Notes under the pieces: generated by a model | Seen by the model: only the letters and a program-made list of their open reading frames with translations | Database searches by the model: none | Told to the model about the DNA's origin: nothing | Position numbers and translations under genes: made by a program | Part shown: positions 15,180 through 20,964 of the stretch, in pieces | Layout: each line of letters opens with the position of its first letter | Numbering within the stretch: position 1 is the first letter of the stretch | Assembly: GCA_900547965.1 (NCBI GenBank) | Contig: URJE01000024.1 | Coordinates: 1-20,964 of the forward strand | DNA: 20,964 nt | Direction of reading: 5' to 3' | Source of the DNA: an uncultured Eggerthella sp. | Lineage (GTDB): Bacteria > Actinomycetota > Coriobacteriia > Coriobacteriales > Eggerthellaceae

Positions 15180-15378
15180 ATTCGATTGGAACGCGTTCAT
15201 TTGGAAACGTCTTCGGGTCTGGGGAGTCCTAAAGACGAATGACCGAGCGCGATTCGATATATGGGTGAGTTTCCGCATAATGCGGGAGGGGTTTTAAATC
15301 GTCGATGAGCACATTGTTTCGGCGTGAAGGCAGCCCGCCAGACTTTCAGGGGATGAAGGTCTGGCGGGTTTCTTTTTT
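15180..15378 (+). ncRNA. Putative structured leader RNA or small RNA with its own terminator
   Basis: About 200 nt of likely transcribed RNA of no class I recognise. Pairings seen: TCATT (15197-15201) with AATGA (15238-15242); inside it CGTCTT (15208-15213) with AAGACG (15232-15237); outside it CGCG (15192-15195) with CGCG. A separate hairpin TTTCCGCA/TGCGGGAGG lies near 15270-15290. The element ends in a perfect terminator at 15334-15378. GTCTGG (15217-15222) duplicates part of the terminator 3' arm and could pair with CCAGAC (15338-15343) of the 5' arm, an antiterminator-like alternative. It could be an attenuator for the ilv operon or a free small RNA. Boundaries are inferred from the promoter and terminator. 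Confidence 0.5.
15334..15378 (+). terminator. Strong intrinsic terminator in the ilv upstream region
   Basis: CCCGCCAGAC (15334-15343) pairs perfectly with GTCTGGCGGG (15359-15368). The inner bases TTTCA/TGAAG extend the stem. TTTCTTTTTT follows. No gene ends just upstream, so it must end a non-coding or leader transcript. Confidence 0.92.
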
Positions 15379-15475
15379 GTGCCAGTATCTCCGCTGGGGT
15401 TTCGGGGCGTTCTGTGGCGCTTTTGCAAAATAATTCACTCCATTGAAATAAAGTTGCGCTCTTGGCTTTGGATGG

Positions 15476-15484
15476 TGCTATAGT
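15476..15484 (+). promoter_or_regulatory. Extended -10 promoter candidate for the ilv T-box leader
   Basis: TGC-TATAGT (15476-15484), an extended -10 element, would start RNA a few bases before the T-box Stem I. No good -35 hexamer is seen at the best spacing. Confidence 0.5.
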
Positions 15485-15495
15485 GACAACATTGA

Positions 15496-15748
15496 AAAGC
15501 GCAGACGAGGAAAAGTAGGGACGAATCCTTCCCACAGAGAGTTGGCGGTTGCTGAAAGCCAATGGTTGGACGGTCCGAAAGGCGCCTCTGAGCTGTTCTG
15601 TCTGAACATCTTCCATTCGAAGCGGACGATCTCCGATTCGGTGGTTGGTCGGTAGGCTGAATCGGTGACCCCGTAATCGGTCCGTGGGAACAGTGTTTCC
15701 CCCTTTCTCTTTGTGGTCCTGATGCAGTCTGCTGCACAGGATTTTTTT
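15496..15748 (+). promoter_or_regulatory. T-box-type leader RNA of the ilv operon
   Basis: The first ~100 nt show T-box Stem I. The 5' strand is GACGAGGAAAAGTAG. GGAC (15519-15522) pairs with GTCC (15573-15576). CCA/TGG and the AG-bulge CAGAGAG precede the distal hairpin TTGGC-GGTTGCTGAAA-GCCAA. The 3' strand reads CGAAAGGCGCCTCTGAGC, with GAGG (15507-15510) pairing CCTC (15585-15588) below the specifier loop. By alignment with the glyQS-type strand CGAAAGGCAUUCUUGAGC, the specifier is GGC (15581-15583, glycine). Downstream come hairpin GTTC/GAAC (15595-15607) and stem CCGATTC/GAATCGG (15633-15639 with 15659-15665). The canonical GGTGGNACCGCG is not found; TGGGAAC at 15685-15691 is the nearest. 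A terminator closes the element, so control is by transcription termination. Confidence 0.75.
15717..15748 (+). terminator. Leader terminator before ilvD
   Basis: TCCTG-A-TGCAG (15717-15727) pairs with CTGCA-CAGGA (15732-15741), with one bulged A and loop TCTG, followed by seven Ts. It lies 65 bp before the ilvD start, so transcription of the operon must pass it. Confidence 0.9.
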
Positions 15749-15813
15749 ATGCTCGGGTTTTCGAAACCCGCTCAATGAGTTTAAGAGCCCAATAGAGAAA
15801 GGGGTGTGATTAG

Positions 15814-17472
15814 ATGCGAAGCGACGCGATTAAGAAAGGCCTTGCGCGTGCCCCGCACCGAAGCCTTTTGAAGGCTGACGGTTTGACCGATGAGGAGATC
15901 GAGCGCCCGCTCATCGCCGTTATCTCTTCCACCAACGACATCATTCCCGGTCATAATCACCTGGATAAGATCGCTGAAGCTGTTAAAGCAGGTGTCCGCA
16001 TGGCGGGTGGCACGCCTTTGGAGGCAACCACCATCGGCGTGTGCGACGGCATTGCCATGAACCATGAGGGTATGCACTTCTCTCTTACCAGTCGTGAAGT
16101 CATCGCCGACTCGGTTGAGTGCGTTGTTCAGGGTCACCAGTTTGACGGTATGGTGCTCATTCCCTCTTGTGACAAGGTTGTTCCTGGCATGCTCCTTGCT
16201 GCTTGTCGTCTGAACATTCCTACAGTTCTTGTTTCTGGCGGCCCCATGCTTGCTGGTCGTGACAAGTGCGGAAACGAAACCGACTTGAACACCTTGTTCG
16301 ATGCGGTGGGTCAGGTAACTGCTGGCACCATGACCGAGGAAGAGTGCAAGTGGTTCGAGAACACCGCATGCCCCACCTGCGGCAGCTGCTCGGGCATGTT
16401 TACCGCGAACTCCATTTGCTGCTTGTCCGAGGGTCTGGGCATCGCCCTTCCTGGCAACGGCACCATCCCTGCTGTGTATTCTGAGCGCATCCGCCTTGCA
16501 AAGCATGCAGGCATGAAGGTCATGGAGCTTGTGGCGGAAGATATCACGGCGCTTGATATCATCAATGAGCATTCCATCCGCAACGGCATGGCGCTCGATA
16601 TGGCTTTCGGCGGATCTACCAACACTATGCTTCACCTCACCGCAATCAGCCATGCAGCCGGTTGTCCCATTACCATGGACGACTGGAATGAGGTTTGCCA
16701 GCAGATCCCGAATATCACGCGTATCGCTCCTGCTGGTCCGCTCCACATCGAGGATTTGAATGCGGTTGGCGGTATCCCCGCTATTATCGGTGAGCTCGGC
16801 CGTCACGGCCTGCTTGACGGCGAGGCCACCACGTGTCACGGTTCCATGGCTGAATGGATTAAGGAATGTCCGCAGGTTGATGGTGAAGTGGTTCGCACCG
16901 TTGAAAATGCTTACAGCCCCTACGGCGGCTTGCGCGTTATGCACGGCAACCTTGCTCCCGACCGCGCCGTAGTGAAGCAGTCTGCTGTTTCCGACGATAT
17001 GCGCAAGCATCGCGGTCCGGCACGTGTCTTCGAGTCCGAAGAAGAGGCCTGCGAGGCTATCTTCGGCGGCAAGATCAATGCTGGCGACGTTGTGGTTATT
17101 CGCTACGAAGGCCCTGCAGGTGGCCCAGGTATGCGCGAAATGCTCACGCCCACCAGTGCAATCTGCGGCATGGGCTTGGACAAGTCCGTTGCCCTCATCA
17201 CAGACGGTCGCTTCTCTGGCGCAACCAAGGGTCCTGCTATCGGTCATGTAAGCCCCGAGGCTGCCGCAGGCGGTCCTATTGCCTTGGTTCGTGAGGGCGA
17301 CATCATCGATATCGACATCGACGAAGGCACCCTCACGCTTGAAGTGTCCGACGAAGAGCTCGAAGCCCGCCGCGCTGCTTGGGTGAAGCCTGAGCCCAAG
17401 TACCAGGTTGGCGTTCTTGCTCGCTACGCAAAGCTCGTTTCCAGCGCTGACAAGGGGGCGTATTTCGGATGA
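15814..17472 (+). CDS. ilvD: Dihydroxy-acid dehydratase
   Basis: IlvD removes water from 2,3-dihydroxy-isovalerate/3-methylvalerate to give the 2-keto acids of valine and isoleucine. The product has 552 residues. Iron-sulfur cysteines are C119 (PSCDK) and C192 in CPTCGSC (C186, C189, C192). The position that carries a third cluster cysteine in [2Fe-2S] enzymes (PCNxHL) reads PGHNHL, as in E. coli IlvD, pointing to the oxygen-labile [4Fe-4S] type. The C-terminal signatures YEGPAGGPGMREMLTPTSAI and TDGRFSGATKGPAIGHVSPEAA are intact. The start has AAAGGGG upstream. Its stop overlaps the ilvB start (ATGA), so the two are translationally coupled. The T-box-type leader and terminator immediately upstream probably regulate the whole operon. 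Confidence 0.98.
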   Translation: MRSDAIKKGLARAPHRSLLKADGLTDEEIERPLIAVISSTNDIIPGHNHLDKIAEAVKAGVRMAGGTPLEATTIGVCDGIAMNHEGMHFSLTSREVIADSVECVVQGHQFDGMVLIPSCDKVVPGMLLAACRLNIPTVLVSGGPMLAGRDKCGNETDLNTLFDAVGQVTAGTMTEEECKWFENTACPTCGSCSGMFTANSICCLSEGLGIALPGNGTIPAVYSERIRLAKHAGMKVMELVAEDITALDIINEHSIRNGMALDMAFGGSTNTMLHLTAISHAAGCPITMDDWNEVCQQIPNITRIAPAGPLHIEDLNAVGGIPAIIGELGRHGLLDGEATTCHGSMAEWIKECPQVDGEVVRTVENAYSPYGGLRVMHGNLAPDRAVVKQSAVSDDMRKHRGPARVFESEEEACEAIFGGKINAGDVVVIRYEGPAGGPGMREMLTPTSAICGMGLDKSVALITDGRFSGATKGPAIGHVSPEAAAGGPIALVREGDIIDIDIDEGTLTLEVSDEELEARRAAWVKPEPKYQVGVLARYAKLVSSADKGAYFG

Positions 17473-19340
17473 GCGTGATCGATAAGGAATACGAAGCCAA
17501 GATGGGCCTCGGTCCTCATACCGAAAAACAAGGCAAGAAGATGCTGGGTGCAGAAGCCATCATCGCTTCGCTTGAAGCCGAAGGTGTGGACACAGTATTC
17601 GGTTATCCGGGTGGTCAGGCTATCAAGATCTACGATGCCCTGTATGACTCGAAGAAGATCAACCATGTTCTTGCTCGCCATGAGCAGGGTGCGACCCATG
17701 AGGCCGATGGCTACGCTCGCGCCACTGGCAAAACCGGTGTCGTCATTGTGACTTCCGGACCTGGTGCTACCAATACGGTTACCGGTATCGCCACCGCCTA
17801 CATGGACAGTGTCCCTATGGTGGTAATCACTGGTCAGGTTCCCCGCAGCGTTATCGGCACCGATGCGTTCCAGGAATCCGATATCGTGGGTATCACCATG
17901 CCCATCGTGAAGCACAGCTATCTGCTTCAGAGCTGCGACGACATGACCAAGACTTTCCGCGAGGCGTTCTATATTGCCAACTCTGGTCGTCCTGGTCCGG
18001 TTCTTATCGATATTCCTTCCGACCTTGCTGGTTCGGAGATGGTGTTCGAGTACCCTGAGGATGTGCTCATTCCCTCGTACAAGCCGACGGTTAAGGGCAA
18101 TATTCGCCAAATCCGCCAGGCATGCGAGATGATGAAGGAAGCGAAGCGCCCCATTCTCTACATCGGCGGCGGCATCATTGCGTCCCATTCCGAAAAGGAA
18201 TTGCTCGCGGTGGCAGAAAAGCTGCAGATCCCCGTGGTTTCCACGCTGATGGGCAAAGGTGCATTCCCTGCATCCAATCCGCTCAGCCTGGGTCTTGTGG
18301 GCATGCACGGTTCCAAGTTCGCGAACTATGCGGTAACCAATTCCGATTTGCTCATCGCGGTCGGCGCGCGCTTCTCGGATCGTGTTACCGGCAAGCTTGC
18401 CGATTTTGCGCCTGATGCGAAGGTTATCCATATCGATGTGGATCCTGCCGAAATTGGCAAGAACCGTATTCCTCAGATTCCTATCGTGGGCGATGCGAAG
18501 GTCGTTCTGGGTGGCATCAACGAGCAGCTCGAGCAGACGGGCTACGAACCTTGCACAAAGGAATGGCTCGCTCAAATCGAGGAATGGCGAAGCCGCCATC
18601 CGTTCTACAGCCCCGGTGTGTCCACGCCTGCTGGCTCTATTTCGCCCGAGGGTTCGCTCGATTTGCTTTCCAGCTTGCTCGATCCCGAGAACTCCATTGT
18701 GACTACCGAGGTCGGCCAGCATCAGATGTGGGCTGCTCAGCATATCGATCGCGATGTGTCGCGCACGTTCCTTTCCAGCGGCGGCTTGGGCACCATGGGA
18801 TTCGGCTTCCCGGCTGCCATCGGCGCTAAGGTTGCTTGCCCTGAAAAACAGGTTGTGTGCATTGCGGGTGATGGCTCCTTCCAGATGAACGTTCAGGAGA
18901 TGGCAACCGCTGCCGTCAAGGGCATCAACGTGAAGGTTCTTCTTATGAATAACTCCGCGTTGGGTATGGTTCATCAGTGGCAGGGCTTGTTCTACAACGA
19001 GCGTTACAGCGAAACACTGTTGCCTGACAACCCTGATTTCGTGAAGCTGTGCGAGGCTTACGGCTGGGGCGGCAAACGCGTTTCCGATCCTGCCGAGCTC
19101 GAAGATGCCATGAAGTGGATGCTTGATTACGATGGTCCTGCGCTGCTCGACATGCGCATCGACCGTGACGAAAACGTATTCCCCATGGTGGCTCCCGGTG
19201 CTCCGCTCGACGATATCATCGGTGCGGTGAATGTTGGTCCTATCTCCAACATGCTTGAGGGATTCGAGAATCTGCCGTTTGCAAACGCTGCCGAGGCAAA
19301 TGCGGCTGCGCACAGCGCCAACAATGAAGGAGGCCGATAA
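17469..19340 (+). CDS. ilvB: Acetolactate synthase, catalytic (large) subunit
   Basis: Acetohydroxyacid synthase condenses two pyruvates, or pyruvate and 2-ketobutyrate, in the first common step of branched-chain amino acid synthesis, using ThDP, Mg2+ and FAD. The product has 623 residues, including a ~25-residue extension before the usual MLGAEAIIASLEAEGV start. The catalytic Glu72 lies in RHEQGATHEADGYARA. The FAD domain has the biosynthetic-type LVGMHGSKFANYA and GARFSDRVTGK. The ThDP motif begins GDGSFQMN (467-474), with Mg ligands D468 and N495 in MNNSALGM, followed by VHQWQ. The GMHG element and the adjacent regulatory subunit gene mark it as anabolic, not the catabolic AlsS. ATGA overlap with ilvD; TAATG overlap with ilvN. 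Confidence 0.98.
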   Translation: MSVIDKEYEAKMGLGPHTEKQGKKMLGAEAIIASLEAEGVDTVFGYPGGQAIKIYDALYDSKKINHVLARHEQGATHEADGYARATGKTGVVIVTSGPGATNTVTGIATAYMDSVPMVVITGQVPRSVIGTDAFQESDIVGITMPIVKHSYLLQSCDDMTKTFREAFYIANSGRPGPVLIDIPSDLAGSEMVFEYPEDVLIPSYKPTVKGNIRQIRQACEMMKEAKRPILYIGGGIIASHSEKELLAVAEKLQIPVVSTLMGKGAFPASNPLSLGLVGMHGSKFANYAVTNSDLLIAVGARFSDRVTGKLADFAPDAKVIHIDVDPAEIGKNRIPQIPIVGDAKVVLGGINEQLEQTGYEPCTKEWLAQIEEWRSRHPFYSPGVSTPAGSISPEGSLDLLSSLLDPENSIVTTEVGQHQMWAAQHIDRDVSRTFLSSGGLGTMGFGFPAAIGAKVACPEKQVVCIAGDGSFQMNVQEMATAAVKGINVKVLLMNNSALGMVHQWQGLFYNERYSETLLPDNPDFVKLCEAYGWGGKRVSDPAELEDAMKWMLDYDGPALLDMRIDRDENVFPMVAPGAPLDDIIGAVNVGPISNMLEGFENLPFANAAEANAAAHSANNEGGR

Positions 19341-19837
19341 TGAGCACTCAGCAGAGGCATATCCTTTCGGTATTGGTTGAAAACAAGCCAGGCGTGCTTT
19401 CTCGCGTTACCGGTTTGGTTTCCCGCCGCGGTTTCAATATTGAGTCTCTTTCCGTTGGCCCAACCGAAGACCAGACGCTTTCCCGTTTGACGATCATCAT
19501 GATCGCCGATGATGTTGCATATGAGCAGATCACCAAACAGCTGCATAAGCTAATCAGCGTGCATAAGATCACCGACCTCACCCAAGAGCAGGCGATCGAA
19601 CGTGAGCTGGTACTGTTCAAAGTTCATGCTAACCCAGAGCGCCGAGGCGAGATCATTGAGATTGCCAACGTGTTCCGCGCCAACATCGTCGATGTGGGCA
19701 AGTCGTCGTTGACCATCGAGGTCACTGGTACCGAGTCGAAGATCTCGGGTATTGAAGACCTCCTGCGTGCCTATGGCATCAAGGAGATTATTCGCACGGG
19801 TATAATTGCAATGTCCCGCGGCTCCAAGGTGAGCTAA
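19340..19837 (+). CDS. ilvN: Acetolactate synthase, regulatory (small) subunit
   Basis: IlvN/IlvH binds the large subunit, raises its activity and gives feedback inhibition by valine. The product has 165 residues. The N-terminal ACT domain (~4-78) starts HILSVLVENKPGVLSRVTGLVSRRGFNIESLSVG, with the family's NKPGVLSR and GFNI(E/D)SL motifs. The C-terminal domain (~80-160: VHANPERRGEIIEIANVFRANIVDVG) is the usual small-subunit extension. Its ATG shares a base with the ilvB stop codon, so equal production is likely. Valine sensitivity is known for the family, not shown by this sequence. Confidence 0.97.
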   Translation: MSTQQRHILSVLVENKPGVLSRVTGLVSRRGFNIESLSVGPTEDQTLSRLTIIMIADDVAYEQITKQLHKLISVHKITDLTQEQAIERELVLFKVHANPERRGEIIEIANVFRANIVDVGKSSLTIEVTGTESKISGIEDLLRAYGIKEIIRTGIIAMSRGSKVS

Positions 19838-19905
19838 ACCACCTGTCGCGTGACGCAATTCACCATATAGTTATAACAGTCAGTCATTAGAAGAAGGGAT
19901 GAACC

Positions 19906-20907
19906 ATGGCTGTAACGATCTATTACGAAGAGGATGTCGATCCTAAGGTAATCCAGGGCATGAAGGTAGCTATCATCGGCTACGGCTCTCAGGGCCATGC
20001 ACATGCACTGAACCTGAAGGATTCCGGCGTTGACGTTCGCGTTGGTCTTCGTGAGGGTTCCAAGAACTGGGCTGTTGCAGAAGAGGCCGGCCTGAAGGTT
20101 ACCACGATGGACCAGGCTGCTGAGGAAGCCGACTTCATCATGATTCTCGTTCCCGACGAGAAGCAGCCCCAGGTTTACAAGGATCACGTCGAGAAGCACC
20201 TCAAGCCTGGCAAGACCCTTGCTTTCGCTCACGGCTTCAACATCCACTACGGCTACATCAAGGCTCCCGAAGGCGTTAACGTTGTCATGTGCGCTCCTAA
20301 GGGTCCTGGTCACATTGTTCGCCGTCAGTTCACTGAGGGTTCTGGTGTGCCTGATCTGGCTTGCGTATACGAGGATGCAACCGGCAACGCTTGGGACATC
20401 ATCATGTCCTACTGCTGGGGTGTTGGCGGTGCTCGTTCCGGCATCATCAAGGCAACCTTCGCTGAGGAAACCGAAGAAGACCTCTTTGGTGAGCAGGCAG
20501 TTCTTTGCGGTGGCCTCGTAGAGCTGGTAAAGGCAGGCTTTGAGACCCTGACCGAGGCTGGCTATCCGCCCGAGTTGGCATACTTCGAGTGCTATCACGA
20601 GATGAAGATGATCGTCGACCTGATGTACGAATCCGGCATCCACTTCATGAACTACTCCATCTCCAACACTGCTGAGTACGGCGAGTACTACGCTGGCCCC
20701 AAGGTCATCAACGAGCAGTCCCGCGAGGCCATGAAGCTCATCCTCAAGCGTATTCAGAACGGCGAGTTCGCCAAGGAATTCGTTGCCGACTGCGAGAACG
20801 ATCACAAGTGGCTCCTCGAGCAGCGTGAGAAGATCAACACTCACGAGATCGAGACCACTGGCGCTAAGATCCGTGAAATGTTCTCTTGGGTTAAGTCCGC
20901 AGAATAG
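19906..20907 (+). CDS. ilvC: Ketol-acid reductoisomerase, class I (NADP+)
   Basis: KARI isomerises and reduces 2-acetolactate/2-aceto-2-hydroxybutyrate to the dihydroxy acids that are the substrate of IlvD. The 333-residue length is that of short class I enzymes. The Rossmann motif GYGSQGHAHALNL begins at 25. The cofactor loop LREGSKNW (R49, S52) suggests NADPH preference. The catalytic His109 is in FAHGFNIHYG. Mg ligands are D192 and E196 (EDLFGEQ), then E228 and E232 (FECYHEMK), with Ser253 in SISNTAEYG. It lies 68 bp behind ilvN. That gap has TATAGT and TATAAC hexamers that could be a weak internal promoter. Its codon choice looks more optimised (mostly CTG/CTC, AAG, GGC) than its neighbours, suggesting high expression. 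Confidence 0.98.
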   Translation: MAVTIYYEEDVDPKVIQGMKVAIIGYGSQGHAHALNLKDSGVDVRVGLREGSKNWAVAEEAGLKVTTMDQAAEEADFIMILVPDEKQPQVYKDHVEKHLKPGKTLAFAHGFNIHYGYIKAPEGVNVVMCAPKGPGHIVRRQFTEGSGVPDLACVYEDATGNAWDIIMSYCWGVGGARSGIIKATFAEETEEDLFGEQAVLCGGLVELVKAGFETLTEAGYPPELAYFECYHEMKMIVDLMYESGIHFMNYSISNTAEYGEYYAGPKVINEQSREAMKLILKRIQNGEFAKEFVADCENDHKWLLEQREKINTHEIETTGAKIREMFSWVKSAE

Positions 20908-20931
20908 TTGGTACGTCCGCTCGTGCACTCG

Positions 20932-20963
20932 AAAAGGCACCCTTCGGGGTGCCTTTTCTTTGT
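20932..20963 (+). terminator. Intrinsic terminator of the ilv operon
   Basis: AAAAGGCACCC (20932-20942), tetraloop TTCG, GGGTGCCTTTT (20947-20957), then CTTTGT. A perfect 11-bp stem with a stable UUCG loop. Confidence 0.93.
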
Positions 20964-20964
20964 G

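Noticed and set aside
15749..15778. 9-codon frame (MLGFSKPAQ) just after the leader terminator
   Set aside because: AGGA stands 7 bp before its ATG, but this is part of the terminator stem and T run. The peptide has no branched-chain codon bias, so it is probably chance.

Overview
The window is about 21 kb of mostly housekeeping DNA of moderate GC, with nearly all genes on the + strand. The proteins look like those of an anaerobic Actinobacteria-related lineage, most likely a Coriobacteriia/Eggerthellales-type gut bacterium. This is inferred from overall protein character and an oxygen-sensitive-type IlvD. No marker here settles it.

Left part (1-3000): the 3' end of uvrA, a membrane-anchored protein of unknown function, tRNA-Leu(UAG) and trigger factor (tig). 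The first ~145 bases do not belong to uvrA. They encode a piece of a V-type ATPase B subunit fused in frame at the shared residues TTLSGG, most likely an assembly chimera at a contig end. Middle (3000-10400): clpP-clpX form a protease operon next to the chaperone tig; then valS with a small membrane zinc-ribbon protein directly behind it, and thrS.

Right-middle (10400-14950): trxA and trxB (thioredoxin system) flank a small K+-channel-like gene on the - strand. They are followed by prfA (release factor 1) and prmC, which methylates release factors. The 440 bp between the thrS and trxA genes hold a strong terminator, a long-range inverted repeat and a trxA promoter candidate.

Right end (14950-20964): a branched-chain amino acid operon ilvD-ilvB-ilvN-ilvC, with the first three genes overlapping by a few bases, closed by a strong terminator. 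In front of it lie ~870 bp of non-coding DNA, the most interesting stretch here. It holds the prmC terminator, a candidate promoter, a ~200-nt structured RNA ending in a perfect terminator, a second promoter, and a leader whose first half is a clear T-box Stem I. The triplet at the specifier position reads GGC (glycine) rather than Ile/Leu/Val, and no canonical T-box bulge sequence is visible. A second intrinsic terminator precedes ilvD. Expression of the operon is therefore probably controlled by premature termination, perhaps at two successive sites. No mobile element, CRISPR array, prophage or rRNA was seen.
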